NCBI GenBank assembly: GCA_017309115.1
Contig: JAFLEF010000021.1
Span: 1 to 64,000, forward strand
Length of the DNA stretch: 64,000 bases
Origin: Verrucomicrobiota bacterium
GTDB lineage: Bacteria; Verrucomicrobiota; Verrucomicrobiia; Limisphaerales; UBA9464
Direction of reading: 5' to 3'
The notes below the pieces were generated by a model that saw only the letters and a program-made list of their open reading frames with translations, had not been told where the DNA came from and did no database searches. Every line of letters starts with the position of its first letter. Within the stretch, counting starts at the first letter, position 1. Shown here in pieces: positions 7,378 to 16,013 of this stretch. A program made the translations under genes and the position numbers.

Positions 7378-10295
7378 ACACACCTCGACCCATTCTGGAA
7401 CGACTCGCGGAGGCCGACCGTCGGCATCAGCACGAAGTGGGCGGCCGCCGCGCTCTGCGGGGACTGACCGGTCTGTGGCTGGGCCTGCTGCTGCTGGGAG
7501 CGGCGGATGTCTTCCTGCACTTGGGCGCGGGTGTTCGTCTGGCGGGAATGGCGCTGTTGATTCTGGCCGCTCTGGGACTCTTCGCCTGGTCAGCCTGGCT
7601 GGCCTACTACCGGAGAAACTCGGTCGAAGCCATCGCCCGCCGCCTGGAGGAGCGCGATCCGACCCTGGGCTCCAAACTGATCAACCTGCTGCAACTGCGC
7701 GCCCAGACCACCGATCCCAAACTGCCTCCACGCACTCGGGAACTGGCGCAGCAAGCCATCGCCGGATATGACCAGCGGCTGGCTACGGTCCCGTTGGAGG
7801 AGTTGGCGCGAACCGACCTGTTGCGTCGGGAAACCTGGCGGGCGGGTTGGATCGTGCTGGCGTTCGTGGCGGTGCTCGCCCTGTTTCATCCGATCACGCG
7901 TGTGGAACTGGCCCGGTTGGCCGATCCCTTCGGCGATCATCCCCCATATTCCTTCACTCAACTGGTCATCGTGGATCCCGGACCCGACGGCACCAACATC
8001 GTGTATGGACGGGAATTCCTGGTGCAGGCCCGTTCGAGCGGACATCGGCCGAAGGATCTGTACCTGACTTATCATCCGCCGGGAATGCCGGAGCGGGCGG
8101 TGACCGTGCCGATGCTCGATAAGGGTTCGGTGGGATTCCATCAGCGCGTGGACGCCGTGCAAACCGAGTTGGAGGTGTACGTTCACACCAAGGACCGGCA
8201 CAGCGTGAGCAAGCGGGCGCGCTTGGGCGTGATTCTGGTGCCGCAACTGGAGCGAGCCTGGGTCGAGGTCACTCCTCCGGCTTACACTGGACTGAAGCCA
8301 GAGGAAAAGCCGTACACCTTCCGGAGCGTGGAGGCCCTGGTCGGCAGTCAGATCAAGTTCCGCCTGCAATCGAATCGCCCGCTGCAGGGTGGTTCTCTCC
8401 TGGTGTTCACGGAAGGCGCCACCAACCGCGTGACGTTGGCGGTGACTCGTACCAACGAAGTGATGGGCACGCTGCCCGCCGAGGCCTCGGGACGACTGCG
8501 GTTCCAAGTGGAGGATGTGGACGGCATCGCGTCCCAGAGCGCCTGGGAGGGGCCGCTGATCGTGCAGCATGACCTGCCCCCGGAGATTCGCATCGTGGAA
8601 CCGGCCCGGGATTCCTTCGTGTCGCTGGACTTCAAGGTCAACGCCCAGGTGGAAGCCAACGATGACTACGGCTTGCGGAACCTCCGCCTCCACCGCGCGC
8701 TCAACGGAGTCTACTCGGCCCCCAAGGTGGTCACCTATGACACGGTGATCCGTTCTTCGCGCGAAGGGCTCACCTTTGACTTCCGCGGACTCGGGGTCCG
8801 ACCCGGAGACGTGATTTCCTTCTTCGCCGAAGTTGTGGACACCTCGCCGGCAGCCCAGATGGCGCGGAGCCAAGTGGTGAATCTCTCGGTTATTAGCGTG
8901 GAGGACTACAACGAGTTCCTGCGGGAACGTTCCGATCTCAGCGCGTTGCAGGGCAAATACGCCGAACTGTTCGATCAACTCCACGAGTTGCTCGAGCAAC
9001 AGAAGGACCTGGCCGAAGCGGCGGCCAAGGCCCAGCAGGAACTGGCGGCGGCCGAGAAATCGGGCGACGCTGCGGCCCGCGAGGAACTTCAGCGTCGGCT
9101 GGATTCCCTGCTGGCGCGCCAGCACGAACTCAACGCCCGGTTGAATCAGCAGGCCGAGCGGATGGAGACGTTTGTTCGGGACAACCCGATGTACGATCTG
9201 GAAACGGAGTTCGGTGCCGCCTTGAAGGAACTAGCAAAGGACATTCGCCAGTCCACTGAGGCTACCGCGCAGCAAACTCGGGAGGTGGCCCAGGCCAGTT
9301 CGCCGCCAGACGGCTCGCGCAAAGTGACGCCCGAGATGTTGCAGAAGCTTCAGTCCGCCGCTTCCGAACAAGCCAAGCGGCTGGGTCAGGTCGAGGAGCA
9401 GGCCGAAGAGGAGGTGTCCGAGCCGCTGAAGGATCTGACCCGTCTGCAGGAACTCATGAAGGACTTCAATCAGTTCGAGACCTTGTTCAACACCCAGCAG
9501 TCGCTCGCGGAGCAGGCGCGCGCCTACAACCGAAAGGGGCAGTTGAGTCGGGAGGATCAGTTGGCGCTGCGGGATCTGGCGAGCACCCAACGGCAGGTTG
9601 GCGAGTTGCTGGAGTCGTTGGAAAAGAAGCTCCGGGAGGATTCCGCGGCGGCCCGGGAAGAGTTTCCCAAGGCGGCTCGCAGCGGCGAGGAGCTGGCCGA
9701 CAAGATCGGGGAGCGTCGGCTCCAGCAGTTGGCTTGGAACGCCACCCGCAGTCTGCTGGCCGGCCAGGGCGAGGAGTCGTTTCAATCGACCGACCGGCTG
9801 CGCGAGGAAATGGCCAAGCTGTTCGGGGAGTGTCAGTCGGAAGGGGGCCAACCCGGCCGACAAGAGTTGGATCAGTATTTGAAGCTTACCCGGGGCGGAC
9901 GTCCGGGAAAGTCGGGCATGCAGGCGGGCAATTCGTTTTCGCAGATGATGAAGAGCCGCAACTTCCGGAAGCCTGGTAAAAAATCCGGCCAGGGTTCCGG
10001 GCAGTCTGGTCAGGGTGAATCGGGAGAATCCGGCTACGCCATTCAGAGCCAGCAATCCCTCGACGTTCTCGGCAACGAATCCTTCGTCCAGCGCGGTCAG
10101 CAGGGCACGCAATCGGCTCGCTCCGGTGGGGCGGGATCCGGCGCCGCAGCGGCCGAGGGGGTGCAGTTCGACAAGTCGGATGTGCTCAAGAATCTCAAGC
10201 CGGTAAACCGTCAGAGTGGCGCCGTGCAATCGGAGTCATTGATCGAAGAATACAGCGAAGTCGTAGAGCGCTATTTCAAGGCGCTCACCAAGTGA
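7374..10295 (+). CDS. Large membrane-anchored coiled-coil protein (DUF4175-like)
   Basis: A 973-residue protein. Two hydrophobic segments lie in residues 28-80 and a third near 145-165. An exported beta-rich middle follows (about 190-510, with repeated WEGPL- and PPAYTGLKPEEKP-type motifs), then long alpha-helical coiled coil from about 530 to 800, rich in Q/E/A/L. A low-complexity G/S/Q tail lies near 880-920. The layout matches DUF4175-like proteins found with VWA/DUF4159 genes. It probably serves as a scaffold; no catalytic motif seen. The start ATG at 7374 overlaps the previous stop by 4 bases; the longer frame from 7305 would overlap the upstream gene by 73 bases and is rejected. Confidence 0.82.
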   Translation: MNTPRPILERLAEADRRHQHEVGGRRALRGLTGLWLGLLLLGAADVFLHLGAGVRLAGMALLILAALGLFAWSAWLAYYRRNSVEAIARRLEERDPTLGSKLINLLQLRAQTTDPKLPPRTRELAQQAIAGYDQRLATVPLEELARTDLLRRETWRAGWIVLAFVAVLALFHPITRVELARLADPFGDHPPYSFTQLVIVDPGPDGTNIVYGREFLVQARSSGHRPKDLYLTYHPPGMPERAVTVPMLDKGSVGFHQRVDAVQTELEVYVHTKDRHSVSKRARLGVILVPQLERAWVEVTPPAYTGLKPEEKPYTFRSVEALVGSQIKFRLQSNRPLQGGSLLVFTEGATNRVTLAVTRTNEVMGTLPAEASGRLRFQVEDVDGIASQSAWEGPLIVQHDLPPEIRIVEPARDSFVSLDFKVNAQVEANDDYGLRNLRLHRALNGVYSAPKVVTYDTVIRSSREGLTFDFRGLGVRPGDVISFFAEVVDTSPAAQMARSQVVNLSVISVEDYNEFLRERSDLSALQGKYAELFDQLHELLEQQKDLAEAAAKAQQELAAAEKSGDAAAREELQRRLDSLLARQHELNARLNQQAERMETFVRDNPMYDLETEFGAALKELAKDIRQSTEATAQQTREVAQASSPPDGSRKVTPEMLQKLQSAASEQAKRLGQVEEQAEEEVSEPLKDLTRLQELMKDFNQFETLFNTQQSLAEQARAYNRKGQLSREDQLALRDLASTQRQVGELLESLEKKLREDSAAAREEFPKAARSGEELADKIGERRLQQLAWNATRSLLAGQGEESFQSTDRLREEMAKLFGECQSEGGQPGRQELDQYLKLTRGGRPGKSGMQAGNSFSQMMKSRNFRKPGKKSGQGSGQSGQGESGESGYAIQSQQSLDVLGNESFVQRGQQGTQSARSGGAGSGAAAAEGVQFDKSDVLKNLKPVNRQSGAVQSESLIEEYSEVVERYFKALTK

Positions 10296-10311
10296 ACCGA
10301 GGGAATTCACC

Positions 10312-11055
10312 ATGAAACGAAATCAATACCGCCGGTTGATCCAAGGCCGATTCGGAATTCTGGGGTGGCTCCTGCTGCTGGGGGTCTGTTGGGCGGGTTC
10401 GGTCGCCGCCGACAATTTCAAGGAGGTGAAGAAGAAGTCGCCGCCGCCCAAGGTCACCAGCGGTCCAGTGGATCTGACCCTCCTGCAGTGCGGCAATCTC
10501 ATCTACGCCGACAACCAGAGTTCGGTTTGCTTTGCCGATAGTTTTCTCGGACGAACCGCCCAGGAAACCCAGCTCAAGGTCGCCCGGACCTTCTGCCTGG
10601 TGAAGCTGAATTCGGAGGCGGTGTTCGACTATCCGTTTTGCGTGATGAGCGGCAACGAGACGTTCGCCCTCACCGCGGCGGAACGGGAGAATCTGAAGCG
10701 GTATCTGCAGCACGGCGGTTTCATTCTCGCGAGCCCGGGTTGTTCCGATGAGGTCTGGGACAAGGCCTTTCGGAAGGAACTGAAGCTGTGTTTCCCGGAT
10801 CTGACCCTGGCGAAGATTCCCTCCAATCACGCCATCTTTTCCACGGTTCATTCCATTCCGCGTCTGACTGAAAAGCATGGCAAGGCGGTCTACCTCGAGG
10901 GACTCGAACTCAATGGTCGGTTGGTGTTGGTGTATTCCAAGGAGGGGTTGAACGACGTGGCCAATGCCAAGGGCTGCTGTTGCTGCGGCGGGAACGAGAT
11001 TGCCGATCCCGCAAAGGTCAATGTGAACATCTTCACCTATGCGGTGCTGTATTGA
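10312..11055 (+). CDS. Exported DUF4159 protein with CCCC cluster
   Basis: A 247-residue protein with a signal peptide (RR near 7-8, hydrophobic 15-31, cleavage after VAA about residue 33). The body fits DUF4159: LLQCGNLIYADNQ, then VMSGNETFALTAAERENLKR, then YLQHGGFILA. DUF4159 proteins are regular members of MoxR/VWA operons. Unusual are four consecutive cysteines at 222-225 (KGCCCCGGNEI) near the C-terminus, with further cysteines at 60, 73, 95, 110, 144 and 160. This could be a metal or disulfide site, which fits the cytochrome and thioredoxin encoded next, but is inference. GAGGGA lies at 10299-10304, seven bases before the start. Confidence 0.87.
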   Translation: MKRNQYRRLIQGRFGILGWLLLLGVCWAGSVAADNFKEVKKKSPPPKVTSGPVDLTLLQCGNLIYADNQSSVCFADSFLGRTAQETQLKVARTFCLVKLNSEAVFDYPFCVMSGNETFALTAAERENLKRYLQHGGFILASPGCSDEVWDKAFRKELKLCFPDLTLAKIPSNHAIFSTVHSIPRLTEKHGKAVYLEGLELNGRLVLVYSKEGLNDVANAKGCCCCGGNEIADPAKVNVNIFTYAVLY

Positions 11056-12445
11056 GGGAGCGCGACGCCGTTGGATGGGGTGGGGCTGGGTCCTGCTGAT
11101 ACTGCTGTTCGGGGTGGGCTGTGACGCACCGCCCAAGACTCCGGCCGCACTGGATCTGCCGGTATACTTCACGGCCGACATCAATGGACGGTTGGTTCCC
11201 TGCGGTTGTTTCTCGGGTCAGCACGGCGGCATGACCCGACTGCGGACGGTGTTGGAGGCGGAAGCGAATGCCGCCGGGTTGCGCGTCGATGTGGGAGATG
11301 CGTTGTCGGGAACGGCCGACTTCGAAGTGATCCAGTATCGCTACCAGCTGCAGGCCTTCGGTGACCTTCACTACGACGCGTTGAACCTCGGTCATCGTGA
11401 GGCCGGTTTGTCCGCGGCTCAACTTCGGGAGCTGGCCGGAAAATCCCCGGTGCCGTTGGTGTCAGCCAATCTGCTCGATGCCGCCACCCGCCAGCCGGTG
11501 GTGGCGCCGTATCGGATCGTGGAGCGGGGCGGGTTCAAGATTGCCGTGATCGGCGTCCTCGATGCCGTCGGCTTGGAGGATCGGCTGGGGTCGGGGTTGG
11601 TGGTGGAACCGATGGAATCCGCGCTGGGAGTGTTGTTGCCCAAGGTTCGGCCGCAGGTGGATCTGATCGTGTTGCTGGCCTTCACCGATGAACCAGGCAT
11701 GGCCCGACTCGCCCAGCAGTTCTACGAGTTGAATGTCATTCTGGGCGGACGAGTGCGTCAGCCGGCCCAAGAATTGAAGCGCGAAAACCGCAGCGTGATT
11801 TATTTCACGACCAATGAATCCCGGGCTCTGGGTTTTCTCGGACTGCTGCTGAAGGGTCCGTCGGACTTCAGCGTTCAGGGGAATGAAATCCGTCTGCTGC
11901 ACGATCGCATCCCGGAAGCCGCGGCGGTGGTGGCGTTGGCCAAAGCCTATCGGGCGGAGGTGCGCACCGCCCGGCTGGCTCTGGACGATCCGGAGCGGCT
12001 GCAGGCCGATCAGGTTCCCGGTGTGCGCACCGCTGCCAGTTACGTCGGCAGCGAATCCTGCCTGACCTGCCATCCCGAAGCGGCCGCGAAATGGAAAGAC
12101 TCCGGACATGCGCATGCGTTTGAGACATTGGCCCGCGTCGATGCGGATGCCGACCCGCGCTGTCTGTCCTGCCACACGGTGGGATTCGGAACTCCGAGCG
12201 GTTACCGCCGGGAGTTGGGTGCGGCGCGGCTGACGCAGGTCGGGTGTGAGAGCTGCCATGGACCGGGAAGTCTTCACGTTCGGCAGTATCAGGGAGACAC
12301 TTCGGTCTCCTTCAAGGTTCGTCCCCTTGGCGAAGGCGACTGCCGCAAGTGCCATTACGGCGAGTTCAGTCGGCCCTTCGACTGGGCGACTTTCTGGCCG
12401 AAGGTGGCTCACGGCACCAAGGCTGTTCCACCCGCTCAACCCTGA
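11039..12445 (+). CDS. Metallophosphatase-like lipoprotein with four haem c sites
   Basis: A 468-residue lipoprotein: basic RRR at 9-11, hydrophobic core, lipobox LFGVGC with Cys28. Residues 40-310 resemble 5'-nucleotidase-type metallophosphatases (FTADINGRLVPCGC, then GGMTRLRTV). Some expected metal ligands are not obvious, so phosphatase activity is uncertain. The C-terminal third carries four c-type haem motifs: CLTCH (341-345), CLSCH (375-379), CESCH (403-407) and CRKCH (435-439), in a cytochrome c554-like arrangement. It overlaps the DUF4159 gene by 17 bases. A start at 11075 is possible, but only the 11039 start supplies a positive n-region. Probable periplasmic electron carrier or redox sensor. 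Confidence 0.85.
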   Translation: MRCCIEGARRRWMGWGWVLLILLFGVGCDAPPKTPAALDLPVYFTADINGRLVPCGCFSGQHGGMTRLRTVLEAEANAAGLRVDVGDALSGTADFEVIQYRYQLQAFGDLHYDALNLGHREAGLSAAQLRELAGKSPVPLVSANLLDAATRQPVVAPYRIVERGGFKIAVIGVLDAVGLEDRLGSGLVVEPMESALGVLLPKVRPQVDLIVLLAFTDEPGMARLAQQFYELNVILGGRVRQPAQELKRENRSVIYFTTNESRALGFLGLLLKGPSDFSVQGNEIRLLHDRIPEAAAVVALAKAYRAEVRTARLALDDPERLQADQVPGVRTAASYVGSESCLTCHPEAAAKWKDSGHAHAFETLARVDADADPRCLSCHTVGFGTPSGYRRELGAARLTQVGCESCHGPGSLHVRQYQGDTSVSFKVRPLGEGDCRKCHYGEFSRPFDWATFWPKVAHGTKAVPPAQP

Positions 12446-12451
12446 CCCACT

Positions 12452-13246
12452 ATGAATCGACTTTGGCCTTCATTCGGAACGTTTCGCGGCTCCTGGTGGT
12501 GCGGGGTGTTCCTTTTGCTCCAGGCCCTCGGTTGGTGGGGACTGGGCGCGGCGATTCCTTCTGGATGGCAGACGAATCTGACTGAGGCGCGACGGGTGGC
12601 GGAGGTCACCAATCGGCCCGTTCTTTTGTACTTCACGGCGGATTGGTGCGGACCGTGTCGGCAGCTGGCGGGAACGACGTTGAAGGATCCGTCGGTGCAG
12701 ACGCAGTTGGAGGAGTTCGTTCCGGTGGCGCTGGATTTGGATGCTCACAGTGAATTGGCCGGGCAACGACAGGTCAGCGCGATCCCGACATTTTTGGTGT
12801 TGCTGGCCGACGGGACGGAAGTCTCCCGGGTGACGGGGTATCTCGATGCCGACCGTTTTCTGCGGTTTCTGACCGGTGCGTTGGTGGCGTCGGATGTGGC
12901 GAAGGATCGTCAGGAGGAATTCGTCCGTCAGCGGGAGCAGATTGGATCGGCGCTCAAGAGCGGTCGGGTGGAGGAGATCAAGCGGGCGGTACCCGTGCTA
13001 CTGAAGCTGTGCGCCGAACGGGATGTGGGGCGTCAGGAGTTCGCCCGCAAGCAACTGGAGGCGCTCGCGACCGCGGCACCCCGGGAGCTCATAATTGGCC
13101 TGGAGCATGAGCTCCTGGCGGTTCGCTTGGCCGTGGCCAATGCCCTGCGGGAAGTGCCGGGAGCCCGCTTCGAATTCGATCCCTGGGCGCCCGAAGCCGA
13201 ACGTCGGGAAGCCGTGGCTCAGTGGCGGCGAAGTCAGGGGCGGTGA
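12452..13246 (+). CDS. Exported thioredoxin-fold protein
   Basis: A 264-residue protein with an N-terminal hydrophobic signal or anchor (17-34) and a thioredoxin domain. The active site is WCGPC (65-69), preceded by VLLYFTAD, and the cis-proline loop is SAIPT (109-113). Residues 150-260 form a helical extension with HEAT-like character, not seen in plain thioredoxins. It is the last gene of the MoxR operon, six bases after the cytochrome. Likely reduces or isomerises disulfides, or keeps CxxCH cysteines reduced for haem attachment, outside the cytoplasm. That role is inferred from context. Confidence 0.88.
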   Translation: MNRLWPSFGTFRGSWWCGVFLLLQALGWWGLGAAIPSGWQTNLTEARRVAEVTNRPVLLYFTADWCGPCRQLAGTTLKDPSVQTQLEEFVPVALDLDAHSELAGQRQVSAIPTFLVLLADGTEVSRVTGYLDADRFLRFLTGALVASDVAKDRQEEFVRQREQIGSALKSGRVEEIKRAVPVLLKLCAERDVGRQEFARKQLEALATAAPRELIIGLEHELLAVRLAVANALREVPGARFEFDPWAPEAERREAVAQWRRSQGR

Positions 13247-13584
13247 GGGGGAAAGATGAGAGCTGAGAGCTGAGAGGTCGGAAGGGAAGGCGGTAAGCGG
13301 TAAGCGGTAAGCGGTGGGGCGACGCTCCGCGGAGCCGTGCGTTCGTGGCCTCCCCACGCATCACCCGCCGAGACGCGAACGGCTCGGTGGAAACCTCGGC
13401 CCACCGTAGGTATGGAACCCACGAATGGGCGCAAAGACGCACGAATCGAGACGTGGAGGTTTTCCTGCGCCCTTACCTCTTACCCCTTACCCGCCTTTTT
13501 CTCTCAGCTCTCAGCTCTCAGCCAATTCCGCCCCGCGGAATTCTCAGCCTGTAACCGGTTTGTCACACAACGGTCACTCCCGCC
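13247..13584. other. Intergenic repeat island
   Basis: 338 bases without a gene. In order: GCTGAGA heptamers (13262-13277), GCGGTAA heptamers (13290-13314), module C (13314-13406, right arm diverged), module E (CACGAATGGGCGCAAAGACGCACGAAT, in 13419-13446), then TTACCCC and TCTCAGC words which are the inverted complement of the starting heptamers (13471-13523). The island is therefore roughly an inverted arrangement around modules C and E. Only 13524-13584 is left for the promoter of the next gene. Confidence 0.7.
13314..13406. repeat. Module C copy with diverged right arm
   Basis: Left arm GGCGACGCTCCGCGGAGCCG is intact. The centre reads GTTCGTGGCCTCCCCACGCATC, and the right arm has changed to GGCTCGGTGGAAACCTCGGC, losing pairing. 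It shows that the two arms can evolve separately. Confidence 0.65.
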
Positions 13585-15570
13585 ATGAAGCGATGTCTGG
13601 CCGGAGCGGCCTTGTTGTGCCTAGCGGGATCCGTTGGGGCAGCCGAACTCCCCAAAACCGCGGCTGACCTGTTCCGTTTAACGAACATCTGGTCGGCCCG
13701 GCTCACCTTTACCGCCGAAAATTGGAAAGAACTTCAGCCGGAGGAAACCGGTGGCGGTTTTCCGTTCGGACCTCCCGGAGGCGGACGCGGCGGATTCGGA
13801 CCGGGCACCTTTCTGGCCATGCCGCTCATGATCAAGGTGGATGCCGATAAGGACGGCCAGGTGAGCCAGACGGAGTTCGTGCAGGGATTCGGGACCTTTT
13901 TTCAGAATTGGGATGCGTCCAAGCAGGGCTTCCTCACTGAGGCCGAGATTCGCAGCGGTCTCAACAAGGACCTGACGATGCCGTTCGGGCCGCCGGGAGG
14001 CGGACCGGGCGGACCGCCGGCGGGGCCAGGGGGAGGCGCTCCGGGAGCGGGACCTGGGGCTGGCCCGGGAGGACGTCCCGGCGGCGGTGGGTTCAGCCTG
14101 CAAGGGGCGCAGGGCAGTCGCAACGGGCTCAGCGCAGCTCAGGGAATTGTCTTTGATTACGTGCCGGCGGATCTGGAGTTTTCTTCGGTCGCGTTTCCCA
14201 AGGTTGCCGTTCGCTACAAGGGTAACGGCACCTTCATGGAGGCCCGCCAATCCGACAAAAAGTCCTTCAAGGTGGATCTGAACGAGTACGTCAAAGGCCA
14301 GAAGGTCGCCGGCGTCTCCAAGCTGAATTTTCACAACAACATCACCGATGCGGGCTTGATGAACGAGCCGCTGGCCTACGCGCTGTATCGCGAAGCCGGT
14401 GTGCCGGCACCCCGATCCACCTACGCCCGTCTGTCCGTCGATGCCGCGGGAATCCACACCAATCGCTATCTGGGTCTCTACTCGATCGTGGAGAATCCGG
14501 ACAACAACTGGGCGGAAGATCATTTCGGCTCCAAGAAAGGGCTGATTCTCAAGCCCGTCACCCGCGAGCCATTCAAGTTTCAGGGGGAAGATTGGAGCAA
14601 GTACCAACAGGCGTATGATCCCAAGACCGACCCGACCGTGTCCCAGATGCAGCGGTTCTATGCATTCGCCCGGTTGGTCACCGAGGCCGATGACGCCGAG
14701 CTTGCGAAGCGCCTGCCGGAGTTTCTCGATGTGGATGAATTCGCCCGGTTCATGGCGGTGACCGTGTGGTTGAGCGCTACCGACTCGATCCTGATGGTGG
14801 GCCAGAACTATGTGGTCTATCTGCATCCCAAGACGGACAAATTCCTGTTCCTGCCGTGGGATCTCGACCGGGCGTTCGGTAACTTCTTCACGCCGTCTCC
14901 CACCGAAATGAGCATCAAGGCGGCCTGGGCGCCGGACAATCGGTTCCTGCAACGGGTGATGAAGGTGCCGGCGGTGAATGAGGCGTATTTGGCGCGAATG
15001 AAGGAGTTCCAGGACACCTTGTTCCGGCCGGAACGGTTGTCGGCTCAAGTGGATCAATTGGCGACTCTGCTGCGTCCGGCGGTCGAAGCGGAGAAGGATC
15101 CGGAGAAGTTGGCTCGGTTTGATCAGGTCGTGGCGGGTCAGGCCCCGACGCAGCGCGGCTTCGGCTTCCAGACGGGCCAGACGATCAAGAGCTTTGTGAA
15201 GGCGCGCCATCAGTCGGTCGCCGACCAATTGGCGGGCAAGTCAGAGGGAACCGAGCTTGCGGGCTTTGGTGGTCCGGGCGGCCGTGGCGGTGGAATGGGC
15301 GGAGGTCGAGGGATGCGCGGTCCTGGGGGACCCGGTGGACCGGGCGGGCCGGGCGGGGGATTCCCGGGACCTGGGGAATTCTGGACGGCCATTGTGGTCA
15401 AAGAGTCTGATGCCAATCGGGACGGAAAAGTGCAGTCGGCCGAATTCCAGCAGCTGGCGCAGAAGTGGTATCAGGCCTGGCTGAAGGAAGGTCAGAATTC
15501 CCTGAAGCAGGAGGATCTCGCGGCCGGCTTGAACAAGCTCATGCCGGACTTCCGTCCCCCGGGAAGGTGA
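13585..15570 (+). CDS. Exported CotH-family protein with EF-hands
   Basis: A 661-residue protein with a signal peptide (cleavage after GAA, residue 20). EF-hand-type calcium loops lie at DADKDGQVSQTE (86-97) and DASKQGFLTEAE (110-121). A Gly/Pro-rich linker follows, then a CotH domain (about 190-520) with KLNFHNNITDAGLMNEPLAY, GLYSIVENPDNNW and FLPWDLDRAFG. A second Gly-rich linker and a third loop, DANRDGKVQSAE, lie near 610-621. CotH proteins are atypical kinases, first known from Bacillus spore coats; here the protein is exported, and PVC members are predicted surface proteins. Calcium-binding ends with flexible linkers suggest a surface or polysaccharide-associated role. Activity not proven. 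Confidence 0.88.
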   Translation: MKRCLAGAALLCLAGSVGAAELPKTAADLFRLTNIWSARLTFTAENWKELQPEETGGGFPFGPPGGGRGGFGPGTFLAMPLMIKVDADKDGQVSQTEFVQGFGTFFQNWDASKQGFLTEAEIRSGLNKDLTMPFGPPGGGPGGPPAGPGGGAPGAGPGAGPGGRPGGGGFSLQGAQGSRNGLSAAQGIVFDYVPADLEFSSVAFPKVAVRYKGNGTFMEARQSDKKSFKVDLNEYVKGQKVAGVSKLNFHNNITDAGLMNEPLAYALYREAGVPAPRSTYARLSVDAAGIHTNRYLGLYSIVENPDNNWAEDHFGSKKGLILKPVTREPFKFQGEDWSKYQQAYDPKTDPTVSQMQRFYAFARLVTEADDAELAKRLPEFLDVDEFARFMAVTVWLSATDSILMVGQNYVVYLHPKTDKFLFLPWDLDRAFGNFFTPSPTEMSIKAAWAPDNRFLQRVMKVPAVNEAYLARMKEFQDTLFRPERLSAQVDQLATLLRPAVEAEKDPEKLARFDQVVAGQAPTQRGFGFQTGQTIKSFVKARHQSVADQLAGKSEGTELAGFGGPGGRGGGMGGGRGMRGPGGPGGPGGPGGGFPGPGEFWTAIVVKESDANRDGKVQSAEFQQLAQKWYQAWLKEGQNSLKQEDLAAGLNKLMPDFRPPGR

Positions 15571-16013
15571 CCTCGGAGGAGCTGAGAGCTGAGAGCTGAG
15601 AGGTAGGGCGACGCTCTGCGGAGCCGTTCGCTCGTGGAGTCGTGGCGTGAGATTTCGCCGTGACGCTTCCAGCCTAGCGAAACCATGCGGCCTGCCGGGG
15701 AACCGCGGGAAAGATGACCACGAATGGGCGCAAAGAAGCACGAATGGAACAGGAGCAATCCAAGCGGCGTCCCGCTGGAACGTCTCGGAGAAGTGTCGGC
15801 TTCATTCGTGGTTTTTGAGTGATTCGTGGCATCGTTCCCATTCGTGCTTTCGGTTAAAATCCGTGGTCCCAAAACCGCCCGGGACAAGCGATCGGCAATC
15901 GTTCGAAAGGCTGTTTCTCCAACTCGCCATAGATGACTGTTTACAACATTAATCAAAAGCGGTACCAAAAACCATCCGATAGTTGCCCAGTCGGAGATTC
16001 AGGCACACGCATT
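15571..16013. other. Intergenic repeat island
   Basis: 443 bases without a convincing gene. It holds GCTGAGA heptamers (15581-15603), a module C left arm (15602-15626), and module E words (CACGAATGGGCGCAAAGAAG at 15719, and diverged inverted forms with CATTCGTGG and CATTCGTGCTTT at 15784-15850). The final 100 bases are less GC-rich and may carry the promoter of the PEP-CTERM gene. Confidence 0.6.
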
